Assembly (NCBI RefSeq): GCF_001544835.2
Contig: NZ_FCNX02000001.1
Span: forward strand, 186,001 to 250,000
Reading direction: 5' to 3'
Length of the DNA stretch: 64,000 bases
From: Caballeronia fortuita
GTDB lineage: Bacteria; Pseudomonadota; Gammaproteobacteria; Burkholderiales; Burkholderiaceae
In this document: positions 53,905-63,033 of the stretch, piece after piece
Position numbering within the stretch: the stretch's first letter is position 1
How the letters are laid out: every line of letters starts with the position of its first letter
Program-made: the position numbers and the translations under genes
The notes under the pieces: model-generated
What the model saw: only the letters and a program-made list of their open reading frames with translations
The model's database searches: none
What the model was told of the DNA's origin: nothing

Positions 53905-54609
53905 TTACAGATGCTCGCCGAGGAAGGTGAGCGTGCGGCCGTGCGCGAGCGCCGATGCCTTCGCGTTATACGACGCGCGATCGCCGCAATTGAAGCCGTG
54001 GTCTGCCTGTGCGTAGACGTAAAGCGCCGAATCCTTGCGGCCTGCGAACTTCTGGCGCACGGCGTCGACCGCGTCGGCGGGAATGTGCGCGTCGAGTTCG
54101 CCGTAGTGGAATTGCATCGGCACCTTCACCTGATCGGCCTTGTCGAGCGCGTTCTGAATGCCGCCGCCGTAGTAGGCCACCGCGCCATCCACCGAGCCTT
54201 CGGCCGCCGCGAGATACGCGAGCCGGCCGCCGAAGCAATATCCGATCGCCGCGACCTTGCCCGTGACTTCGGGCAGCGCGCGCAGCGCCTTCGCCGCCGC
54301 GCCGACATCCGCGACCGCGGCATCGAGTTGCGTCTTCTGCAGCAGTTCCATCGCCTTTTCGCGATCCGCGCCTTCGTAGCCCAGTTCGACGCGCGGCTGC
54401 GTGCGCCAAAAGACATCGGGTGCGAGGGCGACATAGCCGTCGGCGGCATATTGATCGGCGACGCTGCGGATATGGCTGTTCACGCCGAAGATCTCCTGAA
54501 GGATGATCACGGCGGGTCCGGTGCCGGTCTTGGGCAGTGCGAGGTAACCCTGGTAGCTGCCGCCATCGGCCGGAATGTCGATCCAGCGGGAAGTCGTGGA
54601 TACGGTCAC
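53905..54609 (-). CDS. Dienelactone hydrolase-family protein
   Basis: Alpha/beta hydrolase of 234 aa. The catalytic triad of dienelactone hydrolases is visible: Cys in GYCFGGRLAY, Asp in YGELDAHIPADA and His in ADHGFNCGDR. IILQEIFGVNSHI at the N-terminus is typical. Classical enzymes act on chlorocatechol-derived lactones, but no catechol pathway genes are nearby, so the substrate is open. Confidence 0.9.
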   Translation of the reverse strand: MTVSTTSRWIDIPADGGSYQGYLALPKTGTGPAVIILQEIFGVNSHIRSVADQYAADGYVALAPDVFWRTQPRVELGYEGADREKAMELLQKTQLDAAVADVGAAAKALRALPEVTGKVAAIGYCFGGRLAYLAAAEGSVDGAVAYYGGGIQNALDKADQVKVPMQFHYGELDAHIPADAVDAVRQKFAGRKDSALYVYAQADHGFNCGDRASYNAKASALAHGRTLTFLGEHL

Positions 54610-55150
54610 GTCGAAACTCCTTGTTAGTGAAGGGCGAGAGGCGTGTGAGTGTGCCAGCTTTCCCTTTCAAGCGCCCTGAACACCCGCGCGGCGCCTGGCA
54701 TGCGCTTTGACGCGCGGCGGGGTTTTAGAGGCCGTGATCTAGACGCGCGCTAAAAACGAGCGTTAAAAACCGGCTAATGATGCCGACAGGCGGCGATTAT
54801 CGACGCGTGTCTACCGAACTCGAATGACGGTCAAACCTTTGCGCGCCGATGTCGCGGAAACCCGCATGTACAGGGCTTCTTCGCGCGAACACCACCACAA
54901 ACGGCGGCGCATCACAACTGGCCGTTAATCGGTAGTGACACCAGTATCTTAAAAAACTTCCCTAAATTAATTTGACAACCCTACACTTGCGCGCAGTGCG
55001 GATGGCGGCTGCCACGAACGGCCTGCCGGAAGAACTTGCCAAGTGCATGACGATGCATCCGGCGTGGTCGTCCACGGGACTGAGCGATCGTGATGAAAGA
55101 CGGGGCACAGGGCGATTACGTTGTTTTTGGGACCGAAACTGGAGACTTAC
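54610..55150. other. Intergenic region upstream of the binding-protein gene
   Basis: A 541-bp gap without a credible gene. TTGACA at 54972-54977 is a perfect -35, but the -10 at the right distance (about 54995) is poor. The region 54940-54980 is AT-rich. The leader to the binding-protein ATG could be about 150 nt. Confidence 0.35.
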
Positions 55151-56296
55151 ATGAACACCAAGCTTCACAAACTGTTGCCGATCAGCGCCGCAGCCGTGCT
55201 GTTCGCTACGTTGGCAACGTCCGCAGCAGCCGACCAGGTCGTCAAGATCGGTCACGTCGCTCCGCTGACCGGCGGTATTGCTCACCTGGGCAAGGACAAT
55301 GAAAACGGCGCGCGGCTCGCAGTCGAAGAAATCAACGCGAAGGGCCTGACGATCAACGGTCAAAAGGTCACGCTCGAACTCGACGCACAGGACGACGCAG
55401 CCGACCCGCGTACCGCCACGCAGGTCGCGCAGAAGCTGGTCGACGACAAGGTTGTCGGCGTCGTCGGTCACCTGAACTCCGGTACGTCCATTCCGGCATC
55501 GAAGATTTATAGCGACGCGGGCATCGTCCAGATTTCCCCGTCGGCGACGAACCCGACCTACACGCAGCAAGGCTTCAAGACGACGTACCGCGTCGTCGCG
55601 ACCGATGCGCAGCAAGGCCCGGCGCTCGCCAACTACGCCGCGAAGAACCTGAAGGTGAAGAGCGTCGCCGTGGTGGACGACTCGACCGCCTACGGCCAGG
55701 GTCTCGCGAACGAGTTCGAGAAGACCGCCAAGTCGCTCGGCCTGAAGGTCATCTCGCACGACGCGACGAACGACAAGGCCGTCGACTTCCGCGCGATTCT
55801 GACGAAGATCAAGGGTGAGAACCCCGACGCCGTGATGTACGGCGGCATGGACGCGACCGGCGGCCCGTTCGCCAAGCAAGCCAAGCAGCTCGGCCTGCGC
55901 GCGAAGGTTCTCGCGGGCGACGGCGTCTGCACGGAAAAGCTGTCGGATCTGGCCGGCGACGCGACCGACAACGTCGTGTGCTCGGAAGCAGGCATGGCGC
56001 TCGAGAAGATGGACGGCGGCAAGCAATTCGCCGAGAAGTTCCAGAAGCGCTTCGGCCAGCCGATCCAGATCTACGCGCCGTTCACGTATGACGCTGTGTA
56101 CATCATCGTCGACGCAATGAAGCGCGCGAACTCGACCGATCCGGCGAAGATCGTCGCCGCGATGCCGAACACGGACTACAAGGGCGTCATCGGCGAGACG
56201 ACCTTCGATTCGAAGGGCGATCTGAAGCACGGCGTGATCTCGCTGTACAACTACAAGGGCGGCAAGAAGACGCTGCTCGACGTCGTGAAGATGTAA
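55151..56296 (+). CDS. Branched-chain amino-acid ABC transporter substrate-binding protein (LivJ type)
   Basis: Periplasmic binding protein of 381 aa. A signal peptide ends at ATSAAA (about residue 27), then the mature protein begins DQVVKIGHVAPLTGG, typical of LivJ/LivK. Two type I periplasmic lobes follow, with VGVVGHLNSGTSIPAS and QISPSATNPTYT around the ligand site. No permease or ATPase genes (livHMGF) are adjacent. GGAG precedes the ATG. Confidence 0.92.
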   Translation: MNTKLHKLLPISAAAVLFATLATSAAADQVVKIGHVAPLTGGIAHLGKDNENGARLAVEEINAKGLTINGQKVTLELDAQDDAADPRTATQVAQKLVDDKVVGVVGHLNSGTSIPASKIYSDAGIVQISPSATNPTYTQQGFKTTYRVVATDAQQGPALANYAAKNLKVKSVAVVDDSTAYGQGLANEFEKTAKSLGLKVISHDATNDKAVDFRAILTKIKGENPDAVMYGGMDATGGPFAKQAKQLGLRAKVLAGDGVCTEKLSDLAGDATDNVVCSEAGMALEKMDGGKQFAEKFQKRFGQPIQIYAPFTYDAVYIIVDAMKRANSTDPAKIVAAMPNTDYKGVIGETTFDSKGDLKHGVISLYNYKGGKKTLLDVVKM

Positions 56297-56321
56297 TTTC
56301 CTTCGGGCTTCCAAGTCCAGA

Positions 56322-56353
56322 AAAGCGCGCGGTGCCGAAAGGCCCGCGCGCTT
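56322..56353 (+). terminator. Terminator after the binding-protein gene
   Basis: AAAGCGCGCGG (56322-56332) pairs with CCGCGCGCTTT (56343-56353), followed by TT. It may also serve the convergent MFS gene. Confidence 0.75.
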
Positions 56354-56355
56354 TT

Positions 56356-57579
56356 TCATATCTTCAGGCGCCTGAGAATGCGCGGTCCGATCGCGGTGAT
56401 GACGAGGCAGCACGCCGCGACGACGCATAGACCGATCGGCAGCGTGCTGATCTGCGCGACGCCGCCGATCAGCACCGGCCCGAGCAGCAGCCCGAAATAC
56501 GCGAGGCCCGCGACCTGCGCGAGTCCTTCGGCGGGCGTAACGCCTTCGACGCGCGCCGCTGCCGCGAACAGCACGGGCATCATGTTCGCGAGGCCGAGTC
56601 CCATCAGCGTGAAGCCGGTCATCGTGACGATGGTGTTGGGGAACACGAGCGCCATCGCCATGCCGATGAACGCAAGCCCTGCGCTGCCGAAGACGAGTTG
56701 CGGCGCGCCGAAGCGCGCACGCACCGCGTCGCCGCCGAAGCGCCCGGCCGCCATGCCGCCGGAAAACGCCGCGTATGCCGCGCTCGACACCGACGGCGTG
56801 GCCTCGACGACATCGCGCATATAGACGGTCGCCCAGTCGTACATCGCACCTTCCGCGATCAACGCGATGAGCGCGAGGCCGCCGAGCGCCCACAGCGCGC
56901 CCGAACGCCAGCGATTCGACGACGACGCCTTCGCGTGTTCGTCGTGATGCGGCACGTGCGGCAGCACGGCGGGCATCGACACGAGCAGCACGATGAGGCT
57001 CACGCCCGAAGCGAGCGCGAGATGCGCGGCGGGCGCGAGTCCGTGCGCGAGCAGCGCCCCGCCGACGGCCGCGCCCGCCATCCCGCCGATGCTGAACATG
57101 CCGTGCAGCGACGACATGATCGGCTGCGCCAGCGCCTGCTCGACGGCGCTCGCTTCGGCATTCATCGCGACATCGAGCGTCGCCATGCCGAAGCCGAAGA
57201 TGGCCAGCACGATCAGCAGCATCCAGTAATACGGCGTCACGAGAATCAGCGAGCCGCAGAGCATCATTGTGATGCCGCCCGTCAGGCAGGCCGTGCGCGT
57301 GCCGGCGCGCGCGATCCACGATCCGGCGGTGAGCATCGCGAAGATGGAGCCACCCGCGACCGCGAGGAGCGCGAACGAGAGCATGCCGGGGCTCAGCGCG
57401 AATTTATCGCGCACGGTGGGCACGTGGACGCCCCACGACGCGTACATCATGCCGGCGATGAAGAATACGGCCATCGTCGAATAGCGGGCGCGGGCGCGCG
57501 TGGCGTGCGGGAGGCTGCGATGCAATGCGAGCGTCGGATTGGACTCGCAGGCGGCGGAGGCAGTGGTCGAATCGGACAC
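56356..57579 (-). CDS. MFS transporter, YbjJ-like
   Basis: Twelve-helix MFS protein of about 407 aa. Seen: FFIAGMMYASWGVHVPTVRDKFALSPGMLSFALLAVAGG at the start of the conserved region, VAMNAEASAVEQ (typical of the YbjJ group), MSSLHGMFSIGGM and GDAVRARFGAPQLV. The start is unclear: GTG 57579 and TTG 57618 are both possible and neither has a good ribosome site. Substrate unknown. Confidence 0.8.
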   Translation of the reverse strand: MSDSTTASAACESNPTLALHRSLPHATRARARYSTMAVFFIAGMMYASWGVHVPTVRDKFALSPGMLSFALLAVAGGSIFAMLTAGSWIARAGTRTACLTGGITMMLCGSLILVTPYYWMLLIVLAIFGFGMATLDVAMNAEASAVEQALAQPIMSSLHGMFSIGGMAGAAVGGALLAHGLAPAAHLALASGVSLIVLLVSMPAVLPHVPHHDEHAKASSSNRWRSGALWALGGLALIALIAEGAMYDWATVYMRDVVEATPSVSSAAYAAFSGGMAAGRFGGDAVRARFGAPQLVFGSAGLAFIGMAMALVFPNTIVTMTGFTLMGLGLANMMPVLFAAAARVEGVTPAEGLAQVAGLAYFGLLLGPVLIGGVAQISTLPIGLCVVAACCLVITAIGPRILRRLKI

Positions 57580-58216
57580 GGAAAAATAGGTTCTGAAGTT
57601 GCGCGAGAGGCGAGGCAACCGGACATGTTGCCATCGGACGCGAAGGCTTTCGATTCTATCGAACGGCCAGGCGACACGCTCGGCTCGCTGCGTTACAGTT
57701 TCCCGCGCGCATGACTAAACGCTTTACACTTATTCCGATGCGCGGGCGGCCCTGTTGTTTGCCCGCACTCGCAATCGTTTTACATTCGATTACCTCGAAC
57801 TGACATTTGAAGATCGAAGGCGGCTTCCATCAAAAGGCGCCGAGCGTAAAGGGCGAATTGCGAAGGCGATAAATCCGAGTTGTTGCGTCCCGATTTAGCC
57901 GGATAGCGTACACGGGCGGAAAACATCGTCGCAAGTTGCCATTTCATGAAACTTTCCCGCCGCCCGATTTGTCTTGCTTTCATGAGATGCGAGCGTGAAG
58001 TACGAATGGAACCTTTTAATGCGATATCTCGGCCCTTCGAAGTTTGTGAAAGTTCGGCAATTGTTACGAAGAAAATTGCTAAACTTTTATTGCGTGGCAA
58101 TGCGCACATGCCGCGATATTGGGAAGTGTGTTAATCTGCCTGCCAGTCCGGGGCTATACTGATAATCAATAGCGAGCTATCGACTCGCAAGCCAGCAAAC
58201 CACTTAGGAAATTGCC
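57580..58216. other. Intergenic region upstream of the H-NS gene
   Basis: A 637-bp gap without a credible gene; it is notably AT-rich between about 57990 and 58200. TATACT at 58155-58160 is a plausible -10 for the H-NS gene, with TTAATC at 58131 as a weak -35. AT-rich upstream DNA fits H-NS autoregulation. Confidence 0.4.
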
Positions 58217-58522
58217 ATGCCTTCATACAAGGAACTCCTCGCTCAACGCGAGTCTCTCGAACGTCAGATTGAAGAAGCGAAGTCGCGCGAATACGCTGAA
58301 GTGCTTAATGAGATCAAACAAAAAATGGCGGATTATGGGATCACGCTTCAGGAACTGGCTGGCGGTCGGGGCGCGAAAGGCGCAAAAGCCGCGCGCAGCA
58401 GCCGTTCCGGCGTGGCGCCGAAATATCGCGATCCGGAGAGCGGCAGTACGTGGTCCGGTCGCGGCAAGCCGCCAAAGTGGATCGCCGGGCAAGATCGGGA
58501 TAATTTTCTGATCGGCAAGTAA
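58217..58522 (+). CDS. H-NS-family nucleoid protein
   Basis: DNA-binding silencer of 101 aa. An N-terminal coiled-coil oligomerisation region (LLAQRESLERQIEEAKSREYAEV) is followed by a linker rich in Gly/Lys/Arg and the DNA-binding domain with the core TWSGRGKPPKWI and a final FLIGK. The short length and GRGKPP loop match the H-NS paralogues common in Burkholderiaceae. A strong terminator follows. Confidence 0.92.
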   Translation: MPSYKELLAQRESLERQIEEAKSREYAEVLNEIKQKMADYGITLQELAGGRGAKGAKAARSSRSGVAPKYRDPESGSTWSGRGKPPKWIAGQDRDNFLIGK

Positions 58523-58545
58523 CACTGACTTGAATCATGCACTCC

Positions 58546-58574
58546 AAGCCGCGTTTCGTAACGCGGCTTTTTAT
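58546..58574 (+). terminator. Terminator of the H-NS gene
   Basis: AAGCCGCGTT (58546-58555) pairs with AACGCGGCTT (58560-58569) around a four-base loop, followed by TTTATTT. Confidence 0.8.
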
Positions 58575-58622
58575 TTGCGCGACATCAATCAACGGTTCGT
58601 CCTTCGTGGCTTAAGCCGATGA

Positions 58623-58632
58623 TTCTTAAGAA
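58623..58632. repeat. Palindrome upstream of the cation transporter gene
   Basis: TTCTTAAGAA is a perfect 10-bp palindrome 76 bases before the ATG. A flanking ATGATTCT (58619-58626) recurs inverted as AGAATCAT at 58681-58688. It may be a regulator site for the transporter. Confidence 0.35.
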
Positions 58633-58708
58633 ATCAGCTGCTCGGCCGGCAACAACGTCCGCATCCGGCTGATAAAATGCAGAATCATAAAGCCCGGGGT
58701 TAGATTAC

Positions 58709-59893
58709 ATGCCGCTTTCGACTGCGCACGCTGCAGAAAAGCAGAATGTCGCCCGACGAACGACGTGGACGAGCATTGCGCTGAATAGCGGGCTTACGAC
58801 GGCACAGCTCATCGTCGGCTTTCTTGCGCATTCTCAGGCATTGATCGCCGATGGCATTCATTCCCTCGCGGACATCGTCTCCGATTTTATCGTGCTGCTC
58901 GCCAACAAACACGCGGGAGCCGCGCCGGACGTCGACCATAACTACGGTCACAGCCGCTATGAAACAGTCGCGTCATTATTCCTCGGCGGATTGCTTGTCG
59001 CCGTGGGTGTCGGAATGCTTTGGCGCGCTGGCACGCGTATCGTCAACCTTCAGGATATTCCAGCAGTAAAGGCTAGCGCGTTGGCCGTCGCGCTTATCGT
59101 CCTCGTTTCCAAAGAGGCGCTCTTCCGTTATATGCTGCGCGCCGCCGAACGCGTGCGCTCGGCAATGCTCGTCGCGAATGCGTGGCACGCCCGTTCCGAT
59201 GCCGCTTCATCGCTGGTCGTCGCGCTCGGCATTATCGGCAGTCTGGCGGGATTCAGAATTCTGGACCCGATCGCTGCCGCGCTCGTGGGCTTTCTGATCG
59301 GCAAAATGGGATGGACGTTCGCGTGGGACGCATTACAGGATCTTTCCGACCGCGCCCTCGATCAATCCACCACCGACGATTTACGCGCCATTTTGTCGGG
59401 CACGCCGGGTGTGCGCGAAGTGCATGAACTTCGCACGCGGAAAATGGGCGATCTCGCCATCGTCGACGCGCATATTCTCGTCGATCCGCTCATTTCGGTT
59501 TCGGAGGGTCATTACATTGCCGAATCGGCGCGCGCGAATGTGATGGCCGATACGCGTGTCATCGACGCGCTCATTCATGTCGATCCCGAACTCGATGAAC
59601 TGAATCCGCTACCCGGCGATTTTCCGCTGCGCTCGACCGTGAGCGACGCGGTGCGGGCGGCGTTCGCGCAGCAAGGTCTATCGGTGGAGGCGTTGAACCT
59701 TCACTATCTGAGCAGCGGATTCAATGTCGAAGTCACGTTGCCCGCGCAGAACGCATCGGATACAGCGGCGCGTTTGAAGGCGATCGACCTCGACAAGCTC
59801 GGGCGCAAGGTCGGCGCGCGCGAAATCCGCGTCGCGCAAATGCTCGACCTTGCGCCAGCCACGGCGCCGACGCGTGCAATCGATACGCGCTGA
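58709..59893 (+). CDS. Cation diffusion facilitator metal exporter
   Basis: Proton-coupled divalent metal exporter (Zn, Co, Fe or Mn), 394 aa. The metal site in helix 2 is DGIHSLADIVSDF (HxxxD) and that in helix 5 is WHARSDAASS. Six helices are followed by a cytoplasmic ferredoxin-like domain (VREVHELRTRKMGDLAIVDAHILVDP) and a further C-terminal extension of about 90 residues, which makes it longer than E. coli FieF (300 aa). The extension looks like a second dimerisation-type domain. Confidence 0.92.
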   Translation: MPLSTAHAAEKQNVARRTTWTSIALNSGLTTAQLIVGFLAHSQALIADGIHSLADIVSDFIVLLANKHAGAAPDVDHNYGHSRYETVASLFLGGLLVAVGVGMLWRAGTRIVNLQDIPAVKASALAVALIVLVSKEALFRYMLRAAERVRSAMLVANAWHARSDAASSLVVALGIIGSLAGFRILDPIAAALVGFLIGKMGWTFAWDALQDLSDRALDQSTTDDLRAILSGTPGVREVHELRTRKMGDLAIVDAHILVDPLISVSEGHYIAESARANVMADTRVIDALIHVDPELDELNPLPGDFPLRSTVSDAVRAAFAQQGLSVEALNLHYLSSGFNVEVTLPAQNASDTAARLKAIDLDKLGRKVGAREIRVAQMLDLAPATAPTRAIDTR

Positions 59894-59900
59894 CGGCGTC

Positions 59901-60359
59901 TCAGAGCGGCAATTGCGTGTCGAACTTGATTTCGCGAAGCACGACGCTCGTTCGCACCTGCGCGACGGCAGGAATCTTGAAGATGCGGTCGTGGAGAAAC
60001 GCGTCGTACGCCTTGATATCGGGCGCGACGATCTTGAGGATGTAATCCGATTCGCCGGTCGTGCTGTAACACTCGGTCACTTCCGGGCAGGTTGCGATCT
60101 CGCGTTCGAATTGCTCGACGCCGCCTTCCGTGTGCCGCGTGAGGTGAATATGCGCGAGCGCGCAGACATGCAGGCCGAGCTTCTCGCGATCGAGCAGCGC
60201 GGTGTAGCGCTGGATCACGCCCGATTGCTCCATGTCCTTGATGCGACGCCAGCACGGCGTGCTCGACAGACCGACCTGATCGGAGATCTCTTGAACCGAA
60301 CGGCGCGCGTCCAGTTGCAGAAGACGCAGGATTTTTTGTGAGAACGTGTCGAGAGTCAA
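59901..60359 (-). CDS. Lrp/AsnC-family transcriptional regulator
   Basis: Amino-acid-responsive regulator of 152 aa. The N-terminal helix-turn-helix reads KILRLLQLDARRSVQEISDQVGLSSTPCWRRIKDME, and the ligand-binding domain follows (ATCPEVTECYSTTGESDYILKI). The frame is open to an ATG at 60425, but TTG 60359 has CGGAGG six bases upstream and gives the normal Lrp N-terminus, so I chose it. It is convergent with the metal exporter; its targets are unknown. Confidence 0.92.
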   Translation of the reverse strand: MTLDTFSQKILRLLQLDARRSVQEISDQVGLSSTPCWRRIKDMEQSGVIQRYTALLDREKLGLHVCALAHIHLTRHTEGGVEQFEREIATCPEVTECYSTTGESDYILKIVAPDIKAYDAFLHDRIFKIPAVAQVRTSVVLREIKFDTQLPL

Positions 60360-60455
60360 CTGCGCCTCCGTTCGGTCGCGATTTGACTCTAATGGTAGAG
60401 GCGCCGGAAAAGAAACGCAATGCAAACGCGGCCGGCCTGAGGGAGTTTCCCTAAC

Positions 60456-61091
60456 TCACTGCCCTGACGGCGCGGTTTTACCTTCGCTGTCCGCGCCGGA
60501 TTCTTTCGATGCGGCGGCCAGCTTCGCCTGCGACGTGCGCAATTCGGCGAGCATGTTGCAGAAGAGCGCACCTTGCTCGATCGCGTCGTCGAGCGCGACG
60601 TGCGTATGCGGCAACTCGTCGAACCAGTGTTTCGGCAGACGCGGCTTGATCGCCTTGCGATAAGGCAGACCGGTCATCGCGAATGCGAGCGTCTTGATGT
60701 CGAGCGCCGACCAGGAGAACGGGCAACGTTCGGCGAATCGCATCATGTACCAGAACATATAGGTGAAGTCGAAGCCGGCCGGATACGCGACGAACACCGG
60801 CTTGCCCGGCAGCGCCTCCACCCATTCGACGTAGGCCGGCAACGCGCTTTCCGGCTTTTGCAGATCCTTGCGGCATGCGGCCCACGCGTCGGGCTGCGTC
60901 TTCCACCACGCGGCCTGCACCGGATGCGGCGCTGCGCCCTCGAGCGTTTCGAGATTCGCGGAGAAGGTGCCGATGAGCTGCTTGTCGGCCGTGAAGGCGG
61001 CGGACGCGAAGCTGAGCATCGAATGCGGGCCGGGGATCGGGCCATCGGCCTCGACATCCGTGCTGACATAGATTTCGGGAATCGCGTTCAC
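60456..61091 (-). CDS. Predicted DEDD-type 3'-5' exonuclease
   Basis: A 211-aa protein. The N-terminal [21 protein letters not shown] holds the DxE pair of DEDD exonucleases, and [14 protein letters not shown] has the late His-x4-Asp, so the fold and DEDDh type are likely. [13 protein letters not shown] supplies the middle Asp. The substrate is not known. It starts with GTG in a GTGA overlap with the metallo-hydrolase gene, so the two are probably cotranslated. Confidence 0.8.
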   Translation of the reverse strand: MNAIPEIYVSTDVEADGPIPGPHSMLSFASAAFTADKQLIGTFSANLETLEGAAPHPVQAAWWKTQPDAWAACRKDLQKPESALPAYVEWVEALPGKPVFVAYPAGFDFTYMFWYMMRFAERCPFSWSALDIKTLAFAMTGLPYRKAIKPRLPKHWFDELPHTHVALDDAIEQGALFCNMLAELRTSQAKLAAASKESGADSEGKTAPSGQ

Positions 61092-61732
61092 GCTGTCACT
61101 CCGTCGCGCACGAACGGATTGGTGCGCCGCTCTTCGCCGAATGTCGATGCAGGGCCGTGACCGGGAACGAAGGTGACTTCGTCGCCGAGCGGCCAGAGTT
61201 TCTCGCGAATCGAGCGGAGCAGTTCTGCGTGATTGCCGCGCGGGAAATCGGTGCGGCCGATGGAACCCGCGAACAGCACGTCGCCGACAAAGGCGATCTT
61301 GTGCGCGCGGCTGAAGAACACGACATGACCCGGCGTGTGGCCGGGGCAGAAGTACACTTCCATCGACTCGTCGCCGAACTGCACGGTGTCGCCGTCGACG
61401 AGCCAGCGCTCCGGCGTGAACGCCTCGGCATTCGAGAAACCGAAGCGCTGAGTCTGCGCGGGCAGCTGATCGATCCAGAACGCGTCCTCTCGATGAGGTC
61501 CTTCTATCTGTATGCCGTAGTGGTCCGCGAGCGCTTTGGCGCCGCCGCAGTGATCGAGATGGCCGTGCGTCAGAAGAATCTTGTCGACTGTCACGCCCTG
61601 ACGCGCGACTTCTTCGATGATGCGCTCGATGTCGCCGCCCGGATCGACTATAGCGGCGCGGCGGCTCGACTCGCAGATCACGATGGAACAGTTCTGCTGA
61701 AAAGGCGTCACGGGAACGAGAATGACTTTCAT
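61088..61732 (-). CDS. Metallo-beta-lactamase-fold hydrolase, YcbL/GloB type
   Basis: Binuclear-zinc hydrolase of 214 aa. The metal motif [12 protein letters not shown] (HxHxDH) is intact, with later His in [10 protein letters not shown], Asp in [13 protein letters not shown] and the last His in FVPGHGPAS. Its length and the GRTDFPRGN stretch match YcbL-like type II glyoxalase relatives, so hydroxyacylglutathione hydrolysis is possible. The start is ATG 61732. Confidence 0.88.
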   Translation of the reverse strand: MKVILVPVTPFQQNCSIVICESSRRAAIVDPGGDIERIIEEVARQGVTVDKILLTHGHLDHCGGAKALADHYGIQIEGPHREDAFWIDQLPAQTQRFGFSNAEAFTPERWLVDGDTVQFGDESMEVYFCPGHTPGHVVFFSRAHKIAFVGDVLFAGSIGRTDFPRGNHAELLRSIREKLWPLGDEVTFVPGHGPASTFGEERRTNPFVRDGVTA

Positions 61733-62398
61733 ATGACTGAGGTCGGAACGCGCGAGCCTGTAAAAACGCTCATTGTACCGGCGTCTCAGCATGCGCATCG
61801 CACACTGAATTACGCATGCTGTAAGTCTTGAGAACCGGCAATTCTTACGGTCATAGCGAAAATCAATGACGATTCGATGGGTCCGGCGAGACGAACCCCC
61901 AATTTTTTGTATAATGGGGATACTTGTGCATGCCGTGAAGCATGCCGTCAATAGGCGAAGGCCAAAACGCTAGTGCGTTTTTACAATCGCCGTCAGTACG
62001 CTGTTGGAGGCCAAAAGCCTCGCAATTGCAATTCAAGCATCTCCAGTAGGTGCACACGTCTTGTCCGGCCAGACGCCGCGCGTCTGTCAGATGGCCCTTG
62101 CAGCCGTCACGCCGGATGGGGCCTACGCCGCCGTTCCTGCGCTCATCCAGTTTTCCCAGCGCACGGACGTGAAGCCACGTTCGATGGCGGCTTGTGGGGT
62201 CTGGTCAGGCTGCCGGGGACAGGTTGCGCCAGACGTGAACAATAACCGGGCGTTTGCGGCACGAGTGCGCCGCATCCGAGCACAGTTCGCCGTTCGCTTG
62301 ATCGAGCGGCGTTCTGCTTTGCACGGCAAAGCCTCGAGCAGCCTTGCGCGCGCAGACCAGCGCGGCGCGGCCGCTCCTTTTTCGTTAAAAACACGTCT
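61733..62398. other. Long non-coding region upstream of rlpA with several hairpins
   Basis: A 666-bp stretch with no credible gene. A perfect TATAAT (61910-61915) on the plus strand predicts a transcript from about 61921. Perfect hairpins follow: GCATGC/GCATGC (61928-61945 region), AAAACGC/GCGTTTT (61964-61981 region) nested inside GGCGA/TCGCC, GAGGC/GCCTC (about 62007-62021), and CAGACG/CGTCTG (62070-62087). GTGCA near 61926 can pair with TGCAC near 62051, closing a 125-nt unit. It may be a long rlpA leader or an independent RNA. Confidence 0.45.
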
Positions 62399-63007
62399 AT
62401 GAATGCTCGATTTATTCGACATGTCGGAAGCCTGCTAGCCGTTGTTGTGCTGGCCGGTTGCGCCGCGCCGGGTTCGGGCGATGTCGCATCCAATCCTCAG
62501 AAGGCAAACTCCTTCAGCACGAGCAGTGCCCGCTCGACGGCGCCGCTCGCTTTTGATTCGCACTTGTCCGCCGTGCCGGCCGACAAACCCGCCCAGCCCG
62601 CGCAGTCGCTCTCGGACGCCGAGCCGATCACGACCGGTCCGGACGCCAGCAGCTTCGAGCAGAAGGGCAAGGCGTCGTGGTACGGACGCATGTTCCATGG
62701 CCGCAAGACCGCGAGCGGCGAGAAGTTCAACATGAATGCGATGACGGCGGCGCATCGTACGTTGCCGCTTGCATCGTGGGTGCGTGTGACGAACGAGGCC
62801 AACCACAAGACGGTGGTCGTAAAGATCAACGACCGTGGTCCTTATGTGCATGGACGCGTGATCGATCTGTCGTATGCGGCCGCAGCGGTGCTCGGCATGC
62901 GCGGTACTGGCACGCAGAAGGTGAAGATCGAAGGCCTCTCACAGCAGGAAGCGCGTGCGGCGCGCGAAGAGCAGGCTCAGGCTCTCGCCGACGACAGCGT
63001 GAACTGA
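62399..63007 (+). CDS. rlpA: RlpA-like septal lytic transglycosylase lipoprotein
   Basis: Outer-membrane lipoprotein of 202 aa that cleaves denuded glycan strands at the septum. The lipobox is VLAGC. After a low-complexity linker the double-psi beta-barrel begins GKASWYGRMFHGRKTASGE and has the catalytic-type region NDRGPYVHGRVIDLSYAAA. The C-terminal SPOR domain of the E. coli protein is absent, so septal targeting must use another route. Confidence 0.9.
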   Translation: MNARFIRHVGSLLAVVVLAGCAAPGSGDVASNPQKANSFSTSSARSTAPLAFDSHLSAVPADKPAQPAQSLSDAEPITTGPDASSFEQKGKASWYGRMFHGRKTASGEKFNMNAMTAAHRTLPLASWVRVTNEANHKTVVVKINDRGPYVHGRVIDLSYAAAAVLGMRGTGTQKVKIEGLSQQEARAAREEQAQALADDSVN

Positions 63008-63033
63008 TCGCGCTTCAGTTCTGGCAGTACCCG

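Noticed and set aside
54972..54990. Sigma-54 promoter upstream of the binding-protein gene
   Set aside because: TTGACAACCCTACACTTGC lacks the GG-N10-GC spacing required of -24/-12 elements.
61921..62100. 6S RNA (ssrS) identity for the hairpin-rich region
   Set aside because: A closing stem is possible, but several separate hairpins replace the single rod with a central bubble expected of 6S RNA, and I cannot recall a matching beta-proteobacterial sequence.
62004..62402. Frame of 132 codons ending in an ATGA-like overlap with rlpA
   Set aside because: It would start with TTG inside a hairpin-rich stretch, and the translation has no recognisable features. The overlap is probably chance.
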